21,069 bases of DNA from IMG/VR virus record IMGVR_UViG_3300002144_000408, positions 1 through 21,069 of that record; one strand, written 5' to 3'. Position numbers and translations under genes: made by a program. This stretch comes from a virus. Each line of letters starts with the position of its first letter. The stretch's first letter is position 1. Under the pieces are notes generated by a model. It made no database searches. It saw only the letters and a program-made list of their open reading frames with translations, and was not told where the DNA came from. This document shows positions 6,611 through 12,250 of this stretch, piece by piece.

Positions 6611-7160
6611 AGTTTTCTCGGTAAAAGATATGAGATCCTATATGTCCAATTAAATCTAAAGAACTTGCCCAATAAGGTTCAATGTAAACTGTATGGTAAT
6701 GAGTTGCACCTTCTGTTAATCCATTCATACGACCTTCGTATATTGATTGATGAGCAACTAAGATTGATTCGTTCCATGCATCTGTTTCTGTAGGTTCATC
6801 TGACTTGCCATCGCAATACCAACTGAACTGACAACGATTTCTCACAGGTACAAGTACTTCAGCGTCTTTCCAAGAAGGTTTCATTTCTGCTTCATATATT
6901 ACTGAACAGATATTATCAGGGAATCTACGATCATTAACACGATTTAATACTACATCAGCAACTGCAAATTTACCAGCAAGATTCTCAGATCTACTTTCGT
7001 GGTAAATGTTTAATGCCATACAATATGTATCACGAGTCATTTTAAATGAATCTCCATGCATATCATAATCAATCGCAGTACCTTGAACCTTTGCCGTACC
7101 AAAAATCATTCCGACCATTAACGCTAGAGCTAAAAACCCAATTTTATTAAAGGTTCTCAT
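6609..7160 (-). CDS. SleB/CwlJ-type cell wall hydrolase with signal peptide
   Basis: The 183-aa protein matches the Hydrolase_2 (SleB/CwlJ) family: MALNIYHESRSENLAGKFAV carries the putative catalytic Glu near residue 55, followed by VADVVLNRV, FPDNICSVIYE, CQFSWYCDGK, and a late GATHYHTVY...PYWA...IGSHIFY block. Residues 1-27 form a signal peptide or signal-anchor (positive MRTFNK, then a hydrophobic run). This indicates export to the periplasm, where it could cut peptidoglycan as a lysin or as a virion/entry-linked enzyme. No large tail domain is attached. The start at 7160 overlaps the preceding gene by four bases. Confidence 0.85.
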   Translation of the reverse strand: MRTFNKIGFLALALMVGMIFGTAKVQGTAIDYDMHGDSFKMTRDTYCMALNIYHESRSENLAGKFAVADVVLNRVNDRRFPDNICSVIYEAEMKPSWKDAEVLVPVRNRCQFSWYCDGKSDEPTETDAWNESILVAHQSIYEGRMNGLTEGATHYHTVYIEPYWASSLDLIGHIGSHIFYREN

Positions 7161-7432
7161 TTAGAATTCATCATTAAGTAATGCTGAGTCAATTCATCAC
7201 CTTTAAGCAATTTGCCAAACGTATGTATTAACTTATTTTTTTGATAGCGTTTAATAGTACCATTGTTTAATTCAACATCAGTTACAGTTTTACCACCTTC
7301 GGTATCTTGTGGACGAGTGTCATACCACATTGATGATAGTGAATGACCATGAATTGTCTGAACTCCTTTAGCCCATTTCTCCGCTTCTTCCATTATGGCA
7401 AAATCTTCAACCATTTTAGTATATTGTGTCAT
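7157..7432 (-). CDS. Small hypothetical protein between ligase and wall hydrolase
   Basis: This 91-aa soluble protein starts MTQYTKMVEDFAIMEEAEKW. The first third looks helical. A short region with VTDVELNNGTIKRYQKN resembles a beta-hairpin seen in small phage proteins. No family is recognised and no catalytic motif is visible. It overlaps both neighbours by four bases (ATGA-type with ligase), so it is certainly part of the same translated unit. Confidence 0.65.
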   Translation of the reverse strand: MTQYTKMVEDFAIMEEAEKWAKGVQTIHGHSLSSMWYDTRPQDTEGGKTVTDVELNNGTIKRYQKNKLIHTFGKLLKGDELTQHYLMMNSK

Positions 7433-8706
7433 AGTTTCTCTCCTGGTTCAAAACCTCTAAAACATTTAAATCGTGGGAATCTTAAACTGTACAGTTCATC
7501 TGAGTCTTGACTGATAGTAATTGCATCAGCTCTTATTTCAACTAACTGACCAATGACAGTGTCAACACTATTCCAAATATCATCCCGGTTAGCATCGCTA
7601 AGACCTGTCCCAACATTAACTTTGATATGTTTACCTTCGTCGGTACCTTCACAGACGAGAGCTCCTGTGCTTCCTTCATTTTTTCCGGTTCCTTCTTCAA
7701 TGCCAATAACCTTTAATGTAACTTCAATGTAAGGTTTCATTTTTAGCCAACCGTAAGATCGTTTACATTCATAAAGACCGTTGATAGGTTTGACCATGAT
7801 ACCTTCGTATCCTTCTTCTATTGCTGTATTATTAATTCTTTTGAACTTATCACCATCATCTTTAATATTAAGAACGTTGTATTTCGTAACAACAATACAA
7901 TCATCAAAGTACTCAGAATTTCCAAATCCTTTTAATAATTCTTTTCTTTTAATTAGAGGTAATGTACCTTTACCTTCTCTAAATTCAGTAAGAGGTAAAA
8001 AGTCAAATAATGCAAAGTATGCATCTTCAGTCTGAGCTCCTTCTTTACGATGAACTTGTTTCATTAATGATTGGAAATCTTTCGACATAACTTCGCCATC
8101 AAAGACTAAGTCATTAAAGATCTTTTTACTAAACGCTTTTTCGATATGTGGGAAATTGGTAAGTAGTTTACCATTTCGGGAATAGATGACTGCATTACCG
8201 TTTTGAACGATTATGATTGCTCTTACACCGTCATACTTATATTCTACAATGCAGTCTCCTGTAATCTTTTTAGGATTATTGTCACCACTGTGAGCAAGCA
8301 TACAGGTGAATACAGGGATTGTATTTTTTCTAACATTGTTGACTGTCTTGAGAGATACTCCGCAACGTAGGTCTTTAATTAAGATTCTACGGTACCAATC
8401 ATTCCATTGTTCATTTGTTGCTGCTTCTCTTGCGACGACGATTGCATCTCGAGCAGCATGACCAGTTAATTCACGATTCTTTAATTGATCTGCGAGAATA
8501 TAGAAATCCTCAGGCAATAGACCAGGACCGTCGGTTTGACTTGTAGGTACATCAGCCACACCAAAGGTAATCATATTATCAAGACAATATAATAAACCTT
8601 TGACTAGACCTTCATCATCAATATATTGAGACAACATATCTTCTTTATAGAGTCGACTGTTATCTCTCTCAAGTAACTGAATTAATTTCCAAGGATCTGT
8701 TTTCAT
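7429..8706 (-). CDS. ATP-dependent DNA ligase (T4 gp30-like)
   Basis: The 425-aa protein has all the nucleotidyltransferase motifs of ATP-dependent ligases: motif I EYKYDGVRA with adenylated Lys157, motif III FDGEVMS at 202-208, motif IV EGIMVK at 301-306, motif V WLKMK at 320-324, and a C-terminal OB domain ending RFPRFKCFRGFEPG. The N-terminal 150 residues are helical and match the DNA-binding domain region of T4-type ligases. It is slightly shorter than T4 gp30 (487 aa). It seals nicks in lagging-strand synthesis after RNase H. It is preceded by a perfect consensus promoter, with the start codon about 25 bases from the expected transcription start. The ATG at 8706 is the first in frame. 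Confidence 0.93.
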   Translation of the reverse strand: MKTDPWKLIQLLERDNSRLYKEDMLSQYIDDEGLVKGLLYCLDNMITFGVADVPTSQTDGPGLLPEDFYILADQLKNRELTGHAARDAIVVAREAATNEQWNDWYRRILIKDLRCGVSLKTVNNVRKNTIPVFTCMLAHSGDNNPKKITGDCIVEYKYDGVRAIIIVQNGNAVIYSRNGKLLTNFPHIEKAFSKKIFNDLVFDGEVMSKDFQSLMKQVHRKEGAQTEDAYFALFDFLPLTEFREGKGTLPLIKRKELLKGFGNSEYFDDCIVVTKYNVLNIKDDGDKFKRINNTAIEEGYEGIMVKPINGLYECKRSYGWLKMKPYIEVTLKVIGIEEGTGKNEGSTGALVCEGTDEGKHIKVNVGTGLSDANRDDIWNSVDTVIGQLVEIRADAITISQDSDELYSLRFPRFKCFRGFEPGEKL

Positions 8707-8737
8707 ATTATAATTACTTTTCTCAATTTATACAACC

Positions 8738-8766
8738 ATTATAAACGGTTTCACAAAGAATGTCAA
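8738..8766 (-). promoter_or_regulatory. Perfect sigma70-type promoter P4 (TTGACA-N17-TATAAT)
   Basis: TTGACA at 8766-8761 and TATAAT at 8743-8738 on the minus strand, spacer 17. It lies in the 78-base gap before ligase. Downstream of the -10 the word TTGTATAAATTG is shared with promoter P1. Confidence 0.87.
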
Positions 8767-8784
8767 TAGTTATTTTGACTTTTT

Positions 8785-9090
8785 TCAGTCATTATTCAGA
8801 TCTTCACCATTTCGACCACGATCTTCGTTTCCATCAGCGTTCAATTCAGTCATATCCTGCTGTTTGTACTTGAAGTTCCTATCTTTCAAATGAGGATACC
8901 TTGTTTCTGCAGGATGTACGGTATTAAATTCAGATTCGTGCCGTTCTTTACTAGTCATTCGAGTATCTCCTTCTAGACCTAAGTCAGCGTCATCCTTTTT
9001 GCCGAAGATCCGATCCCAACCATCATCATACGCTTTAGTAGATGCTTTGCTTGTTAAGGAGTCTCCTGTTATGTCGTTCTTTGTTGCCAT
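8785..9090 (-). CDS. Acidic, low-complexity phage hypothetical protein
   Basis: This 101-aa hydrophilic protein begins MATKNDITGDSLTSK and contains the recognisable stretch YDDGWDRIFGKK, a motif I associate with small T4-like marine phage proteins. The C-terminal half is charged and probably disordered, ending in a run of Asn, Asp and Glu. Its ATG overlaps the stop of the 57-aa gene (TAATG), with GGA six bases upstream. No function is proposed. Confidence 0.6.
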   Translation of the reverse strand: MATKNDITGDSLTSKASTKAYDDGWDRIFGKKDDADLGLEGDTRMTSKERHESEFNTVHPAETRYPHLKDRNFKYKQQDMTELNADGNEDRGRNGEDLNND

Positions 9091-9263
9091 TATATTTCCA
9101 GGGCTAATTGTTTCGGTCCAACCTTACGGAAGAACATACAGTTGTCTTCGTTGAGTTCGAGTATAAATTCCTCTCCAACATTTAAAGGCTTGTCGTCTAT
9201 ATTTACATCACTTAACAATAAACCTTCGCTAGTTATATCAAACTTGTAACCTACGTGCATCAT
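9090..9263 (-). CDS. 57-aa hypothetical protein in a coupled gene chain
   Basis: The frame begins MMHVGYKFDITSEG and looks like a compact beta-rich protein (alternating hydrophobic strands around FILELNEDNCMFFRKV). It starts with an ATG at 9263 that overlaps the TGA of the preceding gene (ATGA), with AGGA seven bases upstream, and ends overlapping the start of the next gene (TAATG). The gap-free fit and good site make it a real gene despite its length. No family is recognised. Confidence 0.7.
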   Translation of the reverse strand: MMHVGYKFDITSEGLLLSDVNIDDKPLNVGEEFILELNEDNCMFFRKVGPKQLALEI

Positions 9264-9673
9264 CTTGCCATCCTAGATATTTCTGTTGCTTCTTGTTGAT
9301 TCATAATTGGAACTGCGTTTGATTTATGCATCGTAGCAATACCTTTTATGAGTGTACCCGTGTATTTTGGCGATTCTTTTTTAGTTCCATGACCACCGCC
9401 ACCTGATTTATGGCAAGAAGGATATTCTTGTACTTCTCTACGAAATGATTCAGTTGGTACGAATGGTTGGAACTCAGATTTAGGTTTCACCTTTCCTAGA
9501 CAATAATTTATATATTCATCGACACTGTCGTATCTGAGATCATGCATACCTCTACGTTTCATTGCCTTATTGTGTAGTCGCCAATCAAGCTCGTATTGAG
9601 CCATTTTAGCTTTAGTGATTTTAACTTTACGTTTCCGAGTGGAAATCGTTGATAGACCTCTTGCCAATGCCAT
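9260..9673 (-). CDS. Conserved T4-like marine phage protein (GIATMHKSNAVP motif)
   Basis: The 137-aa basic protein has an N-terminal Arg/Lys block, a YELDWRLHNKAMKRRGMH helix, a Gly-rich linker with SGGGGHG, and ends with a KGIATMHKSNAVPI segment. I recognise that last segment as a conserved motif of hypothetical proteins in T4-like cyanophages and relatives. The function is unknown. It is the first gene after the roughly 170-nt structured RNA. Its ATG follows the RNA's U-tract by about 15 bases, with only a weak GGA as ribosome site, so it may be controlled by that element. Confidence 0.7.
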   Translation of the reverse strand: MALARGLSTISTRKRKVKITKAKMAQYELDWRLHNKAMKRRGMHDLRYDSVDEYINYCLGKVKPKSEFQPFVPTESFRREVQEYPSCHKSGGGGHGTKKESPKYTGTLIKGIATMHKSNAVPIMNQQEATEISRMAR

Positions 9674-9689
9674 AATATAAATCCGTCAA

Positions 9690-9860
9690 ATAAAAAGAGA
9701 ATTGGTGTCGATCCTTTGGTGTTCCGTTCCTACGCAGTATGTCGGTAGTTCAGGCGTTACTCCCGGATGCAGTGGTCTTCTCTGGGTCATTATAGTTAAG
9801 TCACGATACGTCTTTAAACGTAAGGACAACTATTCGCCGATTGGATTTACCACCAATTCA
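9690..9860 (-). ncRNA. Probable structured RNA (small RNA or cis-regulatory leader), about 170 nt
   Basis: This 225-base stretch has no gene on the minus strand but looks organised. Promoter P5 would start transcription at about 9860. The RNA then opens with GAATTGGTG (9859-9851), which pairs perfectly with CACCAATTC (9707-9699); the latter is followed by TCTTTTTATTT, a terminator-like U-tract. Inside the nine-pair closing stem, nested helices fit: ATCC 9846-9843 with GGAT 9714-9711, a seven-pair helix with one bulge between 9826-9819 and 9734-9728, and GTAT/ATAC at 9809-9806 and 9740-9737. The result is a rod with ends paired, like 6S RNA in outline, but I see no 6S, tmRNA, RNase P or known riboswitch sequence signature. 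A second ACCAA at 9720-9716 could compete for the 5' strand, which would suit a switch controlling the gene at 9673. Confidence 0.6.
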
Positions 9861-9866
9861 AATTAT

Positions 9867-9895
9867 ATTATACAACACTATTAACCAAATGTCAA
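9867..9895 (-). promoter_or_regulatory. Perfect sigma70-type promoter P5, driving the structured RNA
   Basis: TTGACA at 9895-9890 and TATAAT at 9872-9867 on the minus strand, spacer 17; a second overlapping TATAAT follows immediately. The -35 begins four bases past the bS21 stop codon. The predicted start point falls on the first bases of the closing stem of the structured RNA. Confidence 0.87.
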
Positions 9896-9898
9896 TAG

Positions 9899-10189
9899 TT
9901 AACTGAATTTATTTCTTCTTCTAGGATTAAAAGGATTAGCCGTCAGTAGTTTCTTCTGATGCCTTTTAACAGCCATAGCCTTTTTACGCTTCCTTACCGC
10001 AGTTGGCTTTTCGTAAAATTCTCTTGTACTAATTTCATTTAAGATTCCTGCCTTCTCAACATTCTTCCTAAAAATTCGCAATCCTACGTCAAAAGGCATT
10101 GCGGTCGCAGGCCTTGTATCTTTAGGGTGTCTTTTCTGTGGAGTCAGATCAACTGAACGTCCACCATTTCTTCGGGTCTTATTATACAT
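9899..10189 (-). CDS. rpsU: Ribosomal protein bS21 homologue with N-terminal extension
   Basis: From about residue 31 the protein follows bacterial bS21 closely: [20 protein letters not shown], then [16 protein letters not shown] and [11 protein letters not shown]. bS21 sits on the 30S platform next to the anti-Shine-Dalgarno end of 16S rRNA and helps choose mRNAs. Phage bS21 could replace the host copy and favour phage messages. The 96-aa product has about 30 extra basic N-terminal residues and an Arg-rich tail (NPRRRNKF). The ATG at 10189 lies two bases after the cold-shock stop codon and lacks a clear Shine-Dalgarno, so it probably depends on coupling; an internal ATG at 10099 would give a bS21 of ordinary size but has no good site either. 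Confidence 0.9.
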   Translation of the reverse strand: MYNKTRRNGGRSVDLTPQKRHPKDTRPATAMPFDVGLRIFRKNVEKAGILNEISTREFYEKPTAVRKRKKAMAVKRHQKKLLTANPFNPRRRNKFS

Positions 10190-10191
10190 GA

Positions 10192-10389
10192 TTAAACAAT
10201 GTTAGTTGCTTTTTGTCCTTTTTCGCCTTGAACTATATCAAACACAACTTGTTGATTTTCTTGTAGTGATGTATATCCATCTCCAATGATAGCTGAGTGA
10301 TGCGCAAACACATCTGCTCCGCCGTCGTCTGGGGTAATAAACCCAAAACCTTTAGTTGCATCAAACCATTTTACTTTTCCTGTACTCAT
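10192..10389 (-). CDS. Cold-shock domain protein (CspA family)
   Basis: The 65-aa protein is a single cold-shock domain: [15 protein letters not shown] holds RNP1, VFAHH is the RNP2 position, and the C-terminal strand ends GQKATNIV. These proteins bind single-stranded RNA or DNA and melt mRNA structure. The variant residue in RNP2 (VFAHH rather than VFVHF) is common in Csp homologues. It is the first gene after promoter P6, with a leader of about 63 bases that can form a hairpin, and it is joined to bS21, giving a small translation-related operon. Confidence 0.93.
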   Translation of the reverse strand: MSTGKVKWFDATKGFGFITPDDGGADVFAHHSAIIGDGYTSLQENQQVVFDIVQGEKGQKATNIV

Positions 10390-10411
10390 TCTTTCTCTCT
10401 GTTATGAAGTC

Positions 10412-10439
10412 TTACCTTCGTTATTAAATCTAAAGGTAA
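10412..10439 (-). promoter_or_regulatory. Hairpin in the cold-shock gene leader
   Basis: On the minus strand TTACCTT (10439-10433) and AAGGTAA (10418-10412) can form a perfect seven-pair stem with a 14-base AU-rich loop, in the leader between promoter P6 and the csp ATG. Bacterial csp genes often carry structured thermosensing leaders. This one is short, so a control role is only a suggestion. Confidence 0.35.
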
Positions 10440-10459
10440 ATCCCTTCAATTCTGAGACT

Positions 10460-10488
10460 ATTATATCACAGTTTAATATGAATGTCAA
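10460..10488 (-). promoter_or_regulatory. Perfect sigma70-type promoter P6 (TTGACA-N17-TATAAT)
   Basis: TTGACA at 10488-10483 and TATAAT at 10465-10460, minus strand, spacer 17. It drives the csp-bS21 pair. It lies in the gene-free stretch between the Bfd-like stop (10556) and csp; otherwise this stretch holds only the leader hairpin. Confidence 0.87.
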
Positions 10489-10555
10489 TAGTTTTTTACG
10501 ATTTATTATAGTGCTGCTATTTTTGTTTGGCGATTTCTTTATTATATGCCATTTA

Positions 10556-10726
10556 TCAGACGTCATTCTTACGATCCTCGTCATTCTTTAAATAAGTTAC
10601 ACACCCATTGTCAAACACTCTACCACCTTCTAAACATTTCCCGCATTTAGATCCGATCACTGATATTAAAGAACAATTTTTCTGTAGCATTTTTTCAGTA
10701 ATCGCATTACAAATGCAGACATACAT
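10556..10726 (-). CDS. Short Bfd-like [2Fe-2S] ferredoxin
   Basis: The 56-aa protein starts MYVCICNAITEKML and has GSKCGKCLEG further on, giving Cys4, Cys6, Cys28 and Cys31. This is the Cx1C...CxxC arrangement of bacterioferritin-associated ferredoxin (Bfd, Fer2_BFD family), which binds one [2Fe-2S] cluster and in bacteria reduces iron stored in bacterioferritin. The spacer between the cysteine pairs is 21 residues here against 31 in E. coli Bfd, so a helix is shortened. The ATG at 10726 overlaps the nuclease stop codon (TAATG); a longer upstream frame has no family match. Placement two genes after iscU suggests a shared Fe-S function. The target could be host bacterioferritin or another redox partner. 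Confidence 0.8.
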   Translation of the reverse strand: MYVCICNAITEKMLQKNCSLISVIGSKCGKCLEGGRVFDNGCVTYLKNDEDRKNDV

Positions 10727-11205
10727 TACTTGGCTGCTTTTGCCATTTCTTTGTCGTATGCCTTTTGATCTACACAACCTGACTCTAAAAGTTTAACTCG
10801 ATTCACCATGTGTTGTGCCTGAGTATCTTCTTTGGATCCACCATAGTAAGGTACACAATGACCTTCTTCTGACATTACTGTAGTAACAGGGCGCCATGCA
10901 TCAGTTGTCGGACAATATACATCGAAGTCTCCAAGGATACGACCAAACTTGCCTTTCATATCTACACCATCTGAAGCAACCTGAGTTCTCAATGTTGGTG
11001 ATTTACCTAACAGTTCTTTTAATCGTTTGCTTGCAGCTTTGCCGAATAGCTTCTCAACTGTATCACTTGTTCTTGATTCTGGTGTATCAATTCCCATGAT
11101 ACGAACTCTTTCGTTTCGTAACCATATTCCAAAGCCAAGATCAATATCGACATCAACGGTATCGCCGTCAACTACTTTAATTAAATTTGTTCTATACTCG
11201 TACAT
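10726..11205 (-). CDS. Staphylococcal nuclease-like (SNase/TNase) protein
   Basis: The 159-aa protein shows the thermonuclease core: KVVDGDTVDVDID (metal-binding Asp cluster), VRIMGIDTPES with Arg35, Asp40, Thr41 and Glu43 in the same places as in S. aureus nuclease, and KGKFGRILGDF with Arg89 matching the second catalytic Arg. There is no signal peptide, so it would act in the cytoplasm, perhaps on host nucleic acids or in DNA processing. The ATG at 11205 lies within the 3' end of iscU, with AGGA seven bases upstream, a 25-base overlap that suggests coupling. The C-terminal 40 residues are helical and charged and extend past the usual domain. Confidence 0.85.
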   Translation of the reverse strand: MYEYRTNLIKVVDGDTVDVDIDLGFGIWLRNERVRIMGIDTPESRTSDTVEKLFGKAASKRLKELLGKSPTLRTQVASDGVDMKGKFGRILGDFDVYCPTTDAWRPVTTVMSEEGHCVPYYGGSKEDTQAQHMVNRVKLLESGCVDQKAYDKEMAKAAK

Positions 11206-11579
11206 TGTTTTTTCCTATAATCGTTTACCGCAGTTTTAATTGCATCTTCCGCTAATACCGAACAGTGGATCTTAACAGGTGGGAGTGCAAGTTCTTCTGC
11301 GAGTTCAGTGTTTCTAATTGTTTCTGCTTTGTCGATGTGCATACCTTTGACCCACTCTGTAAGGAGACTGCTTGAAGCAATTGCTGAACCGCATCCATAC
11401 GTTTTAAAACAGGCATCTTCTATAACGCCGGAGTCATTAACTTTGATCTGTAATCGCATTACGTCACCACATGCGGGGGCGCCTACCATCCCAGTTCCTA
11501 CAGTAACATCTGTCGGATCCATCTTCCCTACATTTCTAGGGTTTTCATAATGATCTAATAATTTTTCACTATAGGCCAT
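11181..11579 (-). CDS. iscU: IscU-type Fe-S cluster assembly scaffold
   Basis: The 132-aa protein is a complete IscU: MAYSEKLLDHYENPRNVG at the start, cluster ligands Cys37 and Asp39 in APACGDVM, Cys63 in YGCGSAIASSS, and His105/Cys106 in KIHCSVLAEDA. The chaperone-recognition motif LPPVK is kept at residues 99-103, the same numbering as in E. coli. IscU receives sulfur from IscS and builds [2Fe-2S] clusters that HscA/HscB help transfer, so this phage copy should be able to use the host machinery. The start at 11579 (the family's MAYSEK start) has no strong site of its own; a mini-ORF with a strong site overlaps it. No iscS, iscA or hscA is in the window. A C-terminal tail of about ten residues extends past the usual end. 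Confidence 0.92.
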   Translation of the reverse strand: MAYSEKLLDHYENPRNVGKMDPTDVTVGTGMVGAPACGDVMRLQIKVNDSGVIEDACFKTYGCGSAIASSSLLTEWVKGMHIDKAETIRNTELAEELALPPVKIHCSVLAEDAIKTAVNDYRKKQCTSIEQI

Positions 11580-11622
11580 TAGAATCAACTTTTGTTGATG
11601 CTGTGTTAATTGTCTCGCTCAT
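11569..11622 (-). CDS. 17-codon mini-ORF overlapping the iscU start
   Basis: An ATG at 11622 with an excellent site (AAGGAG, six-base spacing) opens MSETINTASTKVDSNGL and stops at a TAG that lies just inside iscU in another frame. It overlaps the iscU ATG by 11 bases. iscU itself has no good Shine-Dalgarno, so ribosomes ending here could restart at iscU, or shift frame into it. It may be a coupling leader rather than a functional peptide. Confidence 0.5.
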   Translation of the reverse strand: MSETINTASTKVDSNGL

Positions 11623-11644
11623 GCTCGACTCCTTTGTCTAACTG

Positions 11645-11652
11645 TATTTATA
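11645..11652 (-). promoter_or_regulatory. T4-type late promoter word TATAAATA before iscU
   Basis: Exact TATAAATA on the minus strand, overlapping the end of the preceding gene and about 23 bases before the mini-ORF ATG. The spacing gives a start point near 11637 and a short leader with a strong ribosome site. This suggests iscU, nuclease and Bfd-like genes can be transcribed late. Confidence 0.45.
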
Positions 11653-12250
11653 AGTATCTGAACTTAATATGATTATATTTTTCCATTATAGAGTTTCGTT
11701 CTTGAACCCACTCATTGCGAGGGGTGGATCTTTCGTAACCTTCATCGTTCTGATAAATGTTCTCTGCGCTCATTCCATCAAATCCTAATAGAATGATTTC
11801 GTTAAACCGTTTTGATTCACACGCATGTAATAAAGCGTTGCCGCCTGATGATATATCAACTTCGGGAATCTTTATAACCATATCTTCATCGTCAACCCAA
11901 GTAACATAATTTGCGCCGGTGCAACCAGATATGACTGCCTGAGTTCTTGATAAACCGTATTTGGTATCTCTTGTATTCTGAATGACCGGTAAACCCTCTC
12001 CTTTTAAAGCAGATATGATATGTTCCACGGCTCCTGAAGGTATTGGTGCCCATTCACTAAAGTAACATAGATTGTCTTTACAATAACCACTCTTATATAT
12101 TAAATGTTGCATATAAGTATCAACACAAACTAACGCGTCTGGGCTTTCTTTATATGCGCCATTGCATCCGTATACAAAAGCATCAGGGAATTCTGCTCGA
12201 TAATTTCTACCTAAACGAGATTCACCATTACCTAATATAATTGCTACCAT
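11648..12250 (-). CDS. Rossmann-like protein with GNG motif (DUF115 / sialyltransferase-like)
   Basis: The 200-aa protein opens with a beta-strand and a glycine loop, MVAIILGNGESRLG, resembling the IxGNGPS opening of DUF115 proteins and family GT42 sialyltransferases. FVYGCNGAYKESPDALVCVDT follows, much as in those families, where the second segment reports residues near the nucleotide site. Later strands include EIILLGFDGMS and a YERSTPRNEW segment. It may bind a nucleotide or nucleotide sugar and modify a surface molecule, or it may be another phage Rossmann-like protein. The ATG overlaps the glyA stop by seven bases. Confidence 0.45.
   Translation of the reverse strand: MVAIILGNGESRLGRNYRAEFPDAFVYGCNGAYKESPDALVCVDTYMQHLIYKSGYCKDNLCYFSEWAPIPSGAVEHIISALKGEGLPVIQNTRDTKYGLSRTQAVISGCTGANYVTWVDDEDMVIKIPEVDISSGGNALLHACESKRFNEIILLGFDGMSAENIYQNDEGYERSTPRNEWVQERNSIMEKYNHIKFRYL

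Noticed and set aside
7551-7575. TTGACA-like word (tgtcaa) inside ligase as an eighth promoter
   Set aside because: No TATAAT at a usable distance.
9690-9860. tRNA, tmRNA, 6S or glutamine-riboswitch identity for the structured RNA
   Set aside because: No T-loop GTTCRANNC, no tag-peptide ORF, and none of the conserved words I know for those families; only the overall rod shape is 6S-like.
9702-9884. 60-aa plus-strand ORF in the gene-free stretch
   Set aside because: No ribosome site or family pattern, opposite to every gene in the window, and it overlies the inverted repeat of the structured RNA.
10402-10584. 60-aa minus-strand ORF between csp and the Bfd-like gene
   Set aside because: It runs through promoter P6 and the csp leader and has no recognisable sequence; the promoter explains the region better.
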